A stretch of 64,000 bases of DNA from Galerina marginata. Its lineage: Eukaryota > Basidiomycota > Agaricomycetes > Agaricales > Galerinaceae. Position 1 is the stretch's first letter. Every line of letters begins with the position of its first letter. The stretch spans positions 124,001 to 188,000 of the forward strand of contig JAECYW010000004.1 in assembly GCA_023014335.1 (NCBI GenBank). The letters run 5' to 3'. Positions 1 to 11,588 of the stretch are shown here, in pieces. The notes under the pieces were generated by a model. It was not told the DNA's origin. It ran no database searches and saw only the letters and a program-made list of their open reading frames with translations. Both the position numbers and the translations under genes were made by a program.

Positions 1-1125
1 TTTCACCAGGACGCCCAAATAAGTTCGAGGACCTCGACACACATCCTTCTTCCAGTTGGACTCCGCTTCTCGGTTTTCGGCGCATGATAGCCTCTTGTAC
101 GTTTTTCCGACCAGTTCGTTCAATCTCATGTTTCTCATTCATTCATCTTCGCCCTTGGTAGACGCCCAGAAATGTCTGGCATCTATTGTACTTATCGCCC
201 TCATCGCGATATTTTTCCAAAATAAATTCGTAAGAGGTAACTGCGTTTTGGGATCAGTTGACATCACGTTCGACATTCTGACATTTCAGTTAGCGTTCAG
301 GACGATGACCAGGAAGGCTCATTAGACCCGATCTTTTCAAGTCGCGCCCTAGCCACAGTTGGGCCCTGACTTCGCCGGCTCGATTCTTAGTCTTCGGCGT
401 ACCGTATGTTTAATCCGCCTTTTCGTCTGGTCCCTTTTTTTCTATTCGAGTCCTGCGTCTCAAGATCACCGGCCCCTACTTATGTTTTCAGGGTGTATTT
501 TGAAAGGAAGAATCGTGATTGGAGTTCACATTCCGTATTTCGGGTCTTTCTTATGTCGGCGAGTTTTTTTTTCGACTTCGTTGTCGAGTTCTGATATGAT
601 TTTAGCAGGACGCTTAAATTTGACGGCTTTGAAAACACTTCCAAGTAACAGATGTACCCTGACTTTGTGGTCGTACTGGTGACCTTAGTAATAGCCGAAA
701 ATCGGTTTTCTTCTATTCCCTCGCTTTAATAATCGACCACCGTATTGTCCGCCTTAACAGCTACGTTCCATCATTGGCCGCCATTGTGTTGCGCTAAATT
801 TCTGGCCTACATCTCAGTCGCGTTTTTTTCGCCTCTGCCTAGCTGTAGGACAGTGAGTATTTTTTTGGTGACAGTAATGGCGGCCAATGCAAACTGACGC
901 TAAAACAAAGTCCCCAGGATATTTATTTTGACTTCATTGATTCTGTTCCTGCGACGACCCATGCAGGTTCATGCAGGTATCCGGCTCTCGGACACTCTCC
1001 CACTAATATTGGTGCATATTTTGCGCACAGCTGTTATCGGCCTTGGGCAGTCTCCTATCTGTGTTCTTGTTTCCTTTGCATTGGTCTAGGGATTCCGACA
1101 GCAGTTACTTACATCCAGTCTAGCA
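1..1125. repeat. Degenerate direct repeat, copy 1
   Basis: This stretch aligns in the same orientation with 8087-9160, with roughly three quarters of bases matching by eye. Shared landmarks include the segment around 'ctggcatctattgta', the 'gacattctgacat' stretch and the 'ctcagtcgcgttttt' stretch. Each copy also contains a weaker internal repetition of about 590 bp, marked by 'gatatgattttagcagg' near 590 and its counterparts near 8054 and 8636. No long open frame is shared. It could be a decayed mobile element or an old segmental duplication. The left copy is cut by the window edge. Confidence 0.6.
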
Positions 1126-1167
1126 TTTACAAAATAGAATATCACCTAGGACAATCTAGCCAGGGAT

Positions 1168-1174
1168 TCCTTGC
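1168..1174. repeat. 7-bp target-site duplication (left) of the 5-kb palindrome
   Basis: TCCTTGC lies immediately outside the first base of the palindrome and recurs directly at 6191-6197, immediately outside its last base. Flanking direct duplication is the mark of transposition rather than of a simple inverted duplication. Confidence 0.75.
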
Positions 1175-2990
1175 CACATAGGGAAGCTACATTGTAGCGA
1201 ATGTATCGGTCCATTGAACGTTTACAATGTGCCGACTGTATCGAGGTCAATGAATTCAATGAACGGTCACCTACCACATAAACGGCTTCGGCGCAACCAG
1301 ACGGGCCCGTTCGGCCTCAAAACTGGGGCCGCTCGGCGTCATGAGTACCCGGCTTCGTAAATAAACAGTGAAATGGCGGCCACCTGTACGTCGGCATGAG
1401 CTATACAGTATATAATAATGGCTACAGTGTATTTTATAAGAATTCCGATCAGAGAAAACGGGTGTATGAGGCACCAAGCGGTATCAAATATTCGTGCGGC
1501 ATCGGCGATTCATTTGCGAGGCTTTGAATCCCCTGTTATGCGAGATTATAAAGTGCAGAACTAATAGCTAAGGTGTATCTTATAAAATGCATTCAATGAA
1601 CAGACATCTACCGCGGGCACGGCCTTGAAAATGGCGCCGTTCGATGTTGCTCGTCTCACGGCATCGGCAAGTATGGATTTTCAAATTCTCTCAGGGAATT
1701 ATTGGTCCTTCGGCATACATAGCATAGTGTCCTAGTATTTATAATGTAGCTATTTAAAAGGAATAAACCGAGTAAGTCTGCCAGCACCATGAGTGAGAAC
1801 TTGAAAAGGCCTCGGCTTCGGCATTAGCAATGATCATCATTGTCAACCTGCTCATTTTTTTAGCAGACATACACTATAGCATGGGTATGTAATATATATT
1901 GAAGCTTGTTGAATTGCAGCTACAAGACCTCGTAACTTTGAGCAAAGTTGGCCTCGGCTTCGGCTTGACATCTTGGGCAATGTAAGTATGTTAAGTAACA
2001 CGGGAGATGGGTTTGGGTACATATACAATTCTCGGCTTTGGCACTGGCATCGGCTTCAGCAAATTGGCCAGCATGCAGATCACGGCTTCGGCTTCGGCAT
2101 CGGCTACGGGTAGGTGCTGAGATACCCGCGGGTTCGGCATACCCAAAACAATTCACGGGAAAGGGAACGGGAACGACTCGCATACTAATAACCTTCAAAA
2201 CAAGCCAAAGAACACATTTTTTGAGCCAAAATTGAATGGGTTACAGCCAATTTCGTGAAATTCATCGAAATCGGCAATAGCTCATTCAGTTCTCAACCAT
2301 TTTGGCTGGTCTCGGGCTTGTTTTGACGGGTAAACCATGCCAGTAATCATTGTCATTTTTGGCATTGTCAAATACCTGATTACCCAGTAAATGTCGGCTT
2401 CGGCTTAGGGTTTGCCTACGGCTTCGGCAACAGGTAGACGCTGAGATACCCGCGGGTTCGGCATACCAAAACAGGTTACGGGTAAGGAAGCGGGAATGAC
2501 TTGCATACTCATAACCTTCAAAACAAGCTCAAGAATACTTTTTTTGAGCCAGAATTGAATGAGTTACGGCCAATTTCGTGAAATTCATCGAAATCGGCAA
2601 TAACTCGTTCAGTTCTCAACCATTTTGGCTGGTCTTGGGCTCGTTTTCATGGGTAAACCCATGCCATTTTCGGCGTTGTCAAATACCCAATTGCCCAAAA
2701 AATATCGGCTTCGGGGCATCAGCTTCAGCCAATCAGCCAGTGTGCAAATCACGGCTTCGGCTTAGGCTATGCTATGGGTAGGTGCTGAGATACCTGCGGG
2801 TTCGGCATACCCAAAAATTGTCACGGGAAAGGGAACGGAAATGACTCGCATACTTATAACCTTCAAAACAAGCCAAAGAACACATTTTTTGAGCCAGAAT
2901 TGAATGAGTTACGGCCAATTTCGTGAAATTCATCGAAATCGGCAATAACTCATTCAGTCCTCAAAGATTTTGTCTGCTCTCGGGCTCATT
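1175..2990 (+). repeat. Left inverted arm of the foldback element
   Basis: The arm is the reverse complement of 4370-6190. The outermost 300 bases differ by only about fifteen substitutions. Further in, small indels move the symmetry sum from 7365 to 7356. The inner part (about 2110-2990) consists of three tandem units of about 330-350 bp, each opening with 'gctgagatacc' followed by 'gcgggttcggcatacc'. Confidence 0.8.
2110..2990. repeat. Three tandem ~340-bp units inside the left arm
   Basis: Units begin near 2119, 2431 and 2785. Each carries the same order of blocks: 'gagatacc', 'gcgggttcggcatacc', 'accttcaaaacaagc', 'aatttcgtgaaattcatcg' and 'ccattttggctgg'. The reverse complement of the same array occupies about 4370-5250 in the right arm. 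The array therefore predates the formation of the palindrome, or the arms are kept alike by gene conversion. Confidence 0.75.
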
Positions 2991-3374
2991 TTGAAGGCTT
3001 CGGCTTCGGCTTTGACATCAGCTTCGGCATAGGCACCAATATTGAATTATAGAAACATCCTATCAAAACATCAGTATTAAATGTTGCTGATACTAAAAAT
3101 ATATCTGCTGGTGGTATTGGCTTCCAATCTTCCAAAACAATGGCATTGAAATTTAAGCTGGTCATTGGCATTGGCACCGGCAACATTATGAGTGAAGTTG
3201 GCCTAGGCATTGACCTCGGGCCTCGGCTTCATAGATTTCGGCTTCACTAAATTGGCTAACTCACTCAATGCTCCACGAAACAAAAAGTTTCGGGGCTTGT
3301 GGGTATGCAAGTCACTCTGCACTCATGTACCGTACCTGTGCTCTTGAGGTTTCTAATCCCTCAAATCTCCCTAC

Positions 3375-3408
3375 CACCTTGGCATCGGCATCGGCATCGG
3401 CATCACAG
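3375..3408. repeat. (GGCATC)n microsatellite in the palindrome spacer
   Basis: Four perfect units of GGCATC occur here. A reverse-complement run (GATGCC)n sits near 3930-3946 in the same spacer. Related GGCTTC hexamers recur throughout the element, as near 3000 and 4275. Confidence 0.8.
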
Positions 3409-4198
3409 ACAGTTTGGCTTATAACATTTTTGGGCTGAACTTCTAAGGAAATTCCTTTTGCATGGTACATTTATAGATATATTCCTACAGTATTCTGTCT
3501 TTAGACCTTAAAAAAGTATTGTTTCAAATACCAGATAAGTTACTGTGAGCCTATACATGTAGTAACAATATCCTGGATGTCCGAGATCCCGCAATACGTG
3601 TAATAATAAGCAATCACACAAGGGAATTTCAGCATGTACCCATAGTACTACCTGTACAGACCAATACCAGCAACTTGCAAGTGTGTACCCCCTCAAAACA
3701 GGTCCAGTAACATCCAAAATGTCTGTGAAATAAGTGAGATAGAGCTGATTTTAATGAGTTTCACGAATTCAGTTGTATCTCAGTCAGTTGTCAGTCAAAA
3801 AATATGTTCTTGGATTTGTTTTGAAGATCACAGGTATGGACGTTGAATATCCATACCAATTGGTACCCCTTCCCTTGACCAGGTCTAAATATCAAAGCCA
3901 ATGGCCATATTTAAGGCAGATGTTTTTGATGCCGATGCCGATGCCGAGTTGGTAATAGGGAAATGGAAGGGTTTTTTGAGGGTACAGGTAAGGGTTTGAG
4001 CGGGTTGGAAACCTGCATAGATAGAATCAACAGGTCATTGGTAATTCATATACTATACACACTAGAAAGTAATTTTCTTAATTATATGTGTCTAAAATGC
4101 TGTAAATCAAAAGAACGTAGTCAAGAATGTGTTCATCTATCGTTTTTTAGTCAAATTCTACTGTTTCCCAATCTATCTTGCTCCAATCCACTTTTTCG

Positions 4199-4258
4199 AA
4201 TGAAGGTTTTCTTACCAGAGGCACTTTTTAAAAGGCCTCCGGTAAGAAAACCTTCATT
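4199..4258. repeat. 24-bp-stem hairpin in the palindrome spacer
   Basis: Two 24-base arms (4199-4222 and 4235-4258) are inverted with one mismatch and separated by a 12-base A/T-rich loop. The left arm begins 'aatgaaggttttcttacc'. It has no counterpart in the left half of the spacer, so it is not part of the large palindrome. Confidence 0.85.
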
Positions 4259-4369
4259 TGGAATGCCTATGCTGAGGCCGAAGCCGAAGCCGAAGCCAAC
4301 ATTCGCTGGGTAAACAGGCATTTGACAATGCCGTCAATAACAATGGCTACTGGCACAGGTTTACCCGTC

Positions 4370-6190
4370 GAAATGAGCCCGAGACCAGCCAAAATGGTTG
4401 AGAACTGACTGAGTTATTGCCGATTTCGATGAATTTCACAAAATTGGCCTTAACTCATTCAATTCTGGCTCAAAAAATGTATTCTTTGGCTTGTTTTGAA
4501 GGTTATAAGTATGCGAGTCATTTCCGTTCCCTTTCCCGTGACAATTTCTTGGTATGCCGAACCCGCAGGTATCTCAGCACCTACCCATAGCCGATGCCGA
4601 AGCCGTGATTTGCACACTGGCTGATTGGCTGAAGCTGATGCCCCGAAGACGATATTTTTGGGAAATTGGCTATTTGACAACGCCGAAAATAGCATGGGTT
4701 TACCCGTAAAAACGAGCCCGAGACCAGCCAAAATGGTTGAGAACTGAACGAGTTATTGCCGATTTCGATGAATTTCACGAAATTGGCCGTAACTCATTCA
4801 ATTCTGGCTTAAAAAATGTATGCTTGGGCTTGTTTTGAAGGTTATGAGTATGCAAGTTGTTCCCGCTTCCTTACCCGTAACCTGTTTTGGTATGCCGAAT
4901 CCGCGGGTATCTCAGCGTCTACCTGTTGCCGAAGCCGTAGGCAAACCCTAAGCCGAAGCCGACATTTGCTGGGTAATCAGGTATTTGACAATGCCAAAAA
5001 TGACAATGATTACTGGCATGGTTTACCCGTCAAAACAAGCCCGAGACCAGCCAAAATGGTTGAGAACTGAATGAGCTATTGCCGATTTCGATGAATTTCA
5101 CGAAATTGGCTGTAACCCATTCAATTTTGGCTCAAAAAATGTGTTCTTTGGCTTGTTTTGAAGGTTATTAGTATGCGAGTCGTTCCCGTTCCCTTCCCTG
5201 TGAATTGTTTTGGGTATGCCGAACCCGCGGGTATCTCAGCACCTACCCGTAGCCGATGCCGAAGCCGATGCCGTGATCTGCATGCTGGCCAATTTGCTGG
5301 AGCCGATGCCAGTGCCAAAGCCGACAATTGTATATGTACCCGAACCCATCTCCTGTGTTACTTAACATACTTGCATTTCCCAAGGTGCCAAGCCGAAGCC
5401 GAGGCCAACTTTGCTCAAAGTTACGAGGCCTTGTAGCTGCAATTCAACAAGCTTCAATATATTACATACCCATGCTATAATGTATGTCTGCTAAAAAATT
5501 CAGCAGGTTGACAATGCTGATCATTGCCAATGCCGAAGCCGAGGCCTCTTCAAGTTCTCACTCATGGTGCTGGCAGACTTACTTGGTTTATTCCTTTTAA
5601 ATAGCTACATTATAAATACTAGGACACTATGCTATGTATGCCGAAGGACTCATATTTCCCTGAGACAATTTGAAAATCTGTACTTGCCGATGCCGTGTGA
5701 TAAGCAACGCCGAACGGCGCCATTTTCAAGGCCGTGCCCGCGGTAGGTGTCGTTCATTGAATTCATTTTATAAGATACACCTTAGCTATTAGTTCTACAC
5801 TTTATAATCTCGCATCACAGGGCATTAAAAGCCTCGCAAAACGAATCGCCGTCGATTCGCCGATGCCGCACAAATATTTGATACCGCTTGGTGCCTCATA
5901 CACCCGTTTTCTCTGATCGGAATTCTTATAAAATACACCATAGCCATTATTATATACCTTATAGCTCATGCCGACATACAGGTGGCCGCCATTTCACTAT
6001 CTATTTACAAAGCCGGGTACTCATGACGCCGAGCGGCCCCAGTTTTGTGGCCGAACGGGCCCGTCTGGTTTCGCCGTAGCCGTGTATGTGGTAGGTGACG
6101 GTTCATTGAATTCATTGGCCTCGATACAGTCGGCACATTGTAAACGTTCAATGAGCCGATACATTCGCTACAATGTAGCTTCCCTATGTG
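4370..6190 (-). repeat. Right inverted arm of the foldback element
   Basis: Reverse complement of 1175-2990, ending in CCCTATGTG at 6190. See the entry for the whole element. Confidence 0.8.
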
Positions 6191-6197
6191 TCCTTGC
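6191..6197. repeat. 7-bp target-site duplication (right) of the 5-kb palindrome
   Basis: TCCTTGC, identical to 1168-1174, directly abuts the right terminus. Confidence 0.75.
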
Positions 6198-8086
6198 CGC
6201 GACGGTAAAATTAAAGGTGTAGCAGCAGCTTGAGGTTGGTTCGAATCAATAGACCTCCTGCTTCTATGTACTAACATTGACCGATATAGAATAGTCGCCA
6301 ATAAATTCCAACACGTTCTTAAAAGAAAACTCCCTCCTGCAGAGCACGATTAACTTGGGGATTCGACATCACAAAAACGAATTGGGATTTCATTCCATAA
6401 GGTGACACTTAGCATGTCAAGGAAATGCGCCAATAACAACGCGAGGCCGGTAGCTCAATGACGCCGTGAAGAGAAGGAGAAGACGCTTAGTTTGAGAGTG
6501 GCCGAAGTTAGGCAACGTTTATGGAATAGTTCGTCAAAAGTCTGTATTAGACTAGATGTTAATTTCGCCTCTCCTTCACAGGTTATATTCCGCCCCTACT
6601 TACACTCTGTGATGGGTCCATTTAACATGCAGGCAGAAACGATGCAGCAATGCAATCCAGAGAAGGTTGACTATCGGAAACGTAGCTAAAAAACAAGCTA
6701 ATGGCGCACGATAGAAGGCTGATATGTGCATGAGGAGAGGGGACGTGGTCGCAAGTCGATACATTCGACAGTAGTAAGGGGGAACGAAATCACAATGGGT
6801 ACGCACCTTCCGCTTGACGTCTCCTTGTAATCTAACACGCTGCGGCCAAATGGATGGTGTTGAACGTTGAACGCTACACTGGATTCTTTGATGGCGGTAG
6901 AAAACGGAGAAAAATATCCGTGGGAATTCGCCCCGAGTTCTTGTGATCAACGTCGATCAAGAGCCTGCTCGACATCCTCGACGTTGAACAAGCGAGCACA
7001 GCCTTAAACGTCCTCCGGATCCATCAACTCACATCGTCTCTCTCACTCCTTCTGCCCCCACTCTCCTGGAGGACCTTTTCCACTCCAACTCATTGAGGAC
7101 CACGACGTTCGCAGTCCGCCCACTGACGAGCTCATGCTGCGCAGCCTCAATGTCCATGGGCTAACCCTGCTTCTTAACCTCGATCGTCTCATTGGCGTGC
7201 ATTCTGTCCTTAAGAAATCCTCCTGCAATCCGACACTGGGGGAAGAATTGTGGTTCCGCTGCGGGAGTCTGGCAGAGATGTTGGGTTTACCTGGTTTCGG
7301 GCGTCTGCTCCCTTGTCCTACGTGAGGCTTTCCTTCTTTCTTTGCTTCGTTGTGGCCTTGATCTACCTAGAACCAATAGATGACTGCTGAATGAACGTTT
7401 ATCGGACGATCGGCCTCATAGGTTTCAGTCTCGACATACTGTTTGAATTGTTCCCCATGCATGTCAGAGTTGTACGGCGTCGACGATGCTGACTTAATTC
7501 TACTGACCTGTGGAGAATTTCACGTATAGAGTGTTGCCTGTGTTCGAGGACGTCCAGTCCCACACTCGTTCTCGTCTTTCTGAGCCATAATGACATCTTC
7601 CATAGGAGGACTGTACCCATTCGTCGCTTCATGATCCGATGTTTGTGGATCAATCTGAACTCACTATATTTAGCTGTAATTCGCATACCCGTACGTTTTG
7701 GGCCCAAATTGTTGTTTAATAGACAACTTTTACGCCAGCTTCGAGCTAAAAGAGCTGGAACGAACACTACATACATTAACGCCTCCGATTTTCCGTGTTT
7801 TTTTGTAGACGAAGAGGTGTCAATGCTAGCAATGTGAGTGACGATGCATGGCCTGACGCTATTTATCTCGATTCAGACATACATTGATTCTAGGATCGGA
7901 TGTACTTGCGCATGCAAAGTAAAAACCTTGCGACGGGCCCGTCCTTGTGCCTTTTCGGCTTACTTGGGAGGGGAAAATAGCGATACGAGGCCGTTTCTTA
8001 TTTCGGTGACTTTAAGTTGAGGATTTTTGTTTTATCTTTCGTTCACTATTTTTGATATAATTTCAGTAGGATGAATAAATACAAAG
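6198..8086. other. No gene recognised
   Basis: Short open frames occur on both strands, the longest about 125 codons on the minus strand at 7399-7776. None shows a recognisable domain, intron-linked continuation or repeat pattern. The segment between the palindrome and the second direct-repeat copy may be decayed transposon sequence. Confidence 0.5.
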
Positions 8087-9160
8087 CCATCGATACACGT
8101 CCTTTTCATGGTTTGGCTCCTCTTCCTGGTCTTTGGCGATCCCTCCTGTACGTCTTGCCTGGCCGGTGAATTTTATCTCATATTTCTCATTCAATTCCTC
8201 TTCGCCCGTAGTAGATGCTTGAAAAATGTTTGGCATCTATTGTATTCGTCGCCCCTCACCCCGATTTTTTTCCGAATAAATTCATGAAAGCTAACTGAGT
8301 TCTTGGAATCAGTTGTCGTCACGTCCGACATTCTGACATATCCGCTCGCGTTCGGGAACCTGCAGAATTAGATCCAAGGTTCTTCCAGACACATTCTAGT
8401 CACATTTGGGAGTCTGACGGCACCGTCCCGATTCTCAGCATTTGGCGCATCGTTACCTCCGGTATGTCTATCTCACCTTTTCTTTTATTCGAGTTCTACG
8501 GTACAAGTGGCAGTGGCCCGTACTGATGCTTTTTGGGTGTATTTTGGAAGGACATTTTTTATAGGAGTTCACATTTTGTATTTCGCGGCTTTCTTATCTC
8601 GGCGAGCTGTTTTTATCGTCTTCGTTCTCGATATCTGATATGATTTCAGCAGGCCGCTTAAATTTGATGACTTTGAATACACTCTGGTCAAAAATTGGCC
8701 TTGACCTCGGTATAGTACTTGAACCCTTTCGTAACAGCCGGAAAACGGCTTTCTTCTATCCTCTCGCTTTGATGTTCGAACAACACACCGTATTGACTGA
8801 TTTTGACGGCTCTGTTTCATCCTTGGCCGCCATCATGTTGCATCAAATTTCTGGCCTACATCTCAGTGGCGTTTTTTCGCCTCTGCCTAGCTGTAGTACA
8901 GTGATAGCCCTCCCAAGTGACAACATTAATGGCGGCCAAGTTGCAAACAGGCGCGTTAACAAGAGCCACCTATGCAGCTATCTGGTTCTCGAACGCTCTC
9001 TCACTTGTATTGGCGCTGATTTTGGGCTCAGCAGTTATTGTCTTTCTGTCATTGGGCAGTCTGTTGTCGATTACTCATGGTTAGCATAGTTTTCGTTGAT
9101 CTGGTTTTCCTTTAGAATTTGAATGGGGATTTCGGCAGCCGCTACTTACCTCCAGTCTGA
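8087..9160. repeat. Degenerate direct repeat, copy 2
   Basis: Same-orientation counterpart of 1-1125. The right edge of similarity falls near 'cctccagtct' (about 9160). Neither end shows the TG...CA termini, primer-binding site or polypurine tract expected of long terminal repeats. Confidence 0.6.
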
Positions 9161-10815
9161 CTTGTGAGTCTCTCAGATTCAGGCTCTCTGCCAGCGAGGG
9201 TTGTAAAGACATCACGCGCACTAAAGATAGTTTGTCGAAGGCCAAACTTGAAGGCTCTCTAGCTGCTTTATGAACCTCAGCCTTCCTCCAATCTTCAATG
9301 GTGTCAACGATGTTTTCTATCATCTTCTACTCTCCCACTGCCTCAAACATTCTACTTACAGGATCATGCATTAACCTCTTTGTGACTCGGATCTGTTTCT
9401 GACCCCTAGTAATAGGTACGTATTTTGTTCCTCCCCCGTTTTAATCAATGTAACTGATGATCTATGTTACTCGATCTGTCCCGTAGCTTTATCCCCGTGT
9501 CTGTTCTACCCTTTAGCTTTATAAACATCCATTTTCTTCCTCGAGGACCTTTTCCATGCAAACCGTTCTATCCCATCTTCGGCCCCATGATCGTGAACCT
9601 ACCAAACTAATCGTTGCACGGAGTAGAGGAGCATGGGCCTCGACTTCCGCTCATACGCTCATCTCGTTGCTGGACAACGTCGGCCGACTTCTTTATTTAC
9701 GAAACGATGTTTCATGGCTCCCGCTCGGTTGTTGTCGACTCCATCGAGTTGAAAGTTTTATGTAAAGACTTATCGGTACCAGGAGGCCACGTCCGTGGCG
9801 CCCAGGTGTAACGACATCCGGCCGTATGATGGCGCTGTAATTTTTCGATAGGTATAGTGGACTTTGCTTCCTCCTAATATCAGCGTATAATGATTTCTAC
9901 GTCTACAGAAACACAGGTCGGAGCCCTACACCTCCTACCCCGTTTGCAATGATACTTGTCAACTTACCAGTACCCACGCTTCGACCTGGACTACCACTTT
10001 GGCTTAATTGCGACCATCTCTTAGGTTGCGTCTAAACTTTGAACGTTGGCTCTGGAAAATGGATCCTCAGTATTCACTGAAAGGAGAGGCAAGTCTTCTT
10101 AGCCGGACGACAACCTCAATTTAGCTAACAAACAGACGGTAATATTTTAGCCTAAAAGTCGGAGAAGGAAAGCCGAGAGTAAAACCACCGATTGCCTTAA
10201 ATTACCAATTGTTTATCGAGTATTTTCCTCAGTAAGTACCATTCACATGGTTGGTATATTGACCCCGGCAGGATGCTTCAAGTTATTAAATTATCGTCGG
10301 GAAACATATTATCAGATATGGGTATATGTGATCGAAACGAAGGTCCGGAATGGATTTCTTCGAGTGCGAGAAAGGAGGAATTGACCAAAAACAAGCGTAA
10401 GGCCCGGCATGGCAAGGATGGCCCCTAACCATTCTAATCCCACGATGACAAGTTGTACAACCGCCAGTCTTCAGAACGTGATGCTGCGAACCAAGATTCA
10501 TACCACCATGAGGAATATGAGGCGAATTTGACTATACCTCGACAACTATGGCACAGAAAGCACTTGAAATTTATATATATCGCGCACGTTGAAAAGCTTG
10601 GCAACTTTGGGAATTCTCATTCGTTATCTAGGAGTCTGAACTTGAATGCTCCTCTCTCATCAGTTGCCCGCCACATCAATCGTTTGGAAATTGGCATGGG
10701 AAATCTATTGATATTTAAAGTCCAAAGACATGCTACATGGGAGGAGTCTTCTCTTTAAAAGCATACAATGGGTAGTCAGAAACGCAGGCATCAATCACCG
10801 ACCCCTGTTCACAAA
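9161..10815. other. No gene recognised
   Basis: Only short overlapping frames are present, for example 9556-9765 (+) and 10453-10758 (+). None has a recognisable motif or plausible splice-joined extension. Confidence 0.5.
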
Positions 10816-11588
10816 ATGTACTCAGGTCTCCTTCGTCTAGTTTTCGTTGGTTGCTGCATAATTGCAGGTACGGAGCCCTACCTTTAAAGTGTCTCTTCGC
10901 TTGACTGACTTAACACTCTTCTAGTTACCTCCGTAGTTTGTAATGCCAAGCATGTTATTGAATCAAGTCTTATTACTATGCCATCGGGTCACACCATTAC
11001 GATGGAGCAATTTAACTGTTCAAACGCAATTCATGCAGAAGCGGAACCTTTCGGTGCTATAGACAAACGTTATCCTTCGTTTCTTAAAACCAAGAGGGCA
11101 ATCACTCAGTGCACCACCACCAATTGTATATGCGGGATCCCATGTGAGTTGCCATCTAGCGATGCGAGTTCGTTGTCCTAATAATTCCCTTCAATCAGGC
11201 TTCTTCAATGGTTGTAGGGCTGAGGATTTGCCCATTAACGCTGCTGACTGCGTAGCACTTCAAACTGCATTGATGAGTAATCGTGAGTCCCCACATACTC
11301 TACTCCAACGGCATTTCTTTACATCAATATTAGCCGGCACCAGCACGATTCAAGCAGGCGTTGGCGTTGGTTTTATTCTTGCGACGTGTGAATACTCACT
11401 GTTCCCCAATACTGGGGCTCAATTCTGCTTCGATGATGTGGTAAGTTTTCTAGTATACCTGCAATATGACCGACACATCCTACTTGTTTTAGGGAGTTGC
11501 TGCCGCCCAAGTTTTTGCTGTTTGTGGGACTACACAAGACGGTTCGTGTGACGGGGGCACTGAGGCCCTTGGTTACTTTGTTGAGTAG
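10816..11588 (+). CDS. Small secreted cysteine-rich protein, four exons (about 202 aa)
   Basis: A gene model emerges from splice signals: exons 10816-10867, 10925-11143, 11199-11440 and 11493-11588, joined by three GT-AG introns of 52-57 bp, give one uninterrupted frame of 202 codons. The product begins with a short hydrophobic stretch (MYSGLLRLVFVGCCIIA) that fits a signal peptide. Many cysteines follow, including a CTTTNCIC cluster near residue 75 and a CGTTQDGSCDGG motif near the C-terminus. The central part contains a glycine-rich GVGVGFI run. Dense cysteines, small size and secretion signal are the usual profile of fungal effector-like or cell-surface proteins. I do not recognise the family. 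It stands alone, with repeats upstream and a gene-poor GC-rich stretch downstream. Exon structure is fairly secure; function is unknown. Confidence 0.75.

Larger units (their letters stand above)
1175..6190. mobile_element. 5.0-kb foldback (palindromic) transposable element, non-autonomous
   Basis: The element starts CACATAGGGAAG and ends with the exact reverse complement. Its two arms (about 1175-2990 and 4370-6190) are inverted copies about 94-95% alike by eye; coordinates of paired positions sum to about 7365 at the outer ends. A central spacer of about 1.4 kb (2990-4370) is not symmetric. A 7-bp direct duplication, TCCTTGC, flanks it. No protein domain is recognisable in either arm: open frames there are mirror images of each other and rich in GGCTTCGGC-type repeats. 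Architecture and size fit a giant foldback element moved in trans. The terminal bases resemble those of the KDZ element at 15990-35118, which suggests but does not prove a shared transposase. Confidence 0.75.

Noticed and set aside
2110..2990. A CRISPR-like repeat array
   Set aside because: The repeat units are ~340 bp with no unique spacers, and the genome is eukaryotic.
6230..6260. A tRNA-like B box (ggttcgaatc)
   Set aside because: No A box at the right distance and no cloverleaf could be folded around it.
1271..6301. Numerous open frames of 60-98 codons in the palindrome arms
   Set aside because: They occur as mirror pairs in both arms, are rich in Arg/Ser/Ala from GGCTTCGGC repeats, and show no domain or splice continuity.
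1..9160. An LTR retrotransposon with ~1.1-kb LTRs (1-1125 and 8087-9160)
   Set aside because: No TG...CA ends, primer-binding site, polypurine tract or gag/pol motifs. The copies contain their own internal repetition, and the interior is a separate palindromic element plus unrelated DNA.
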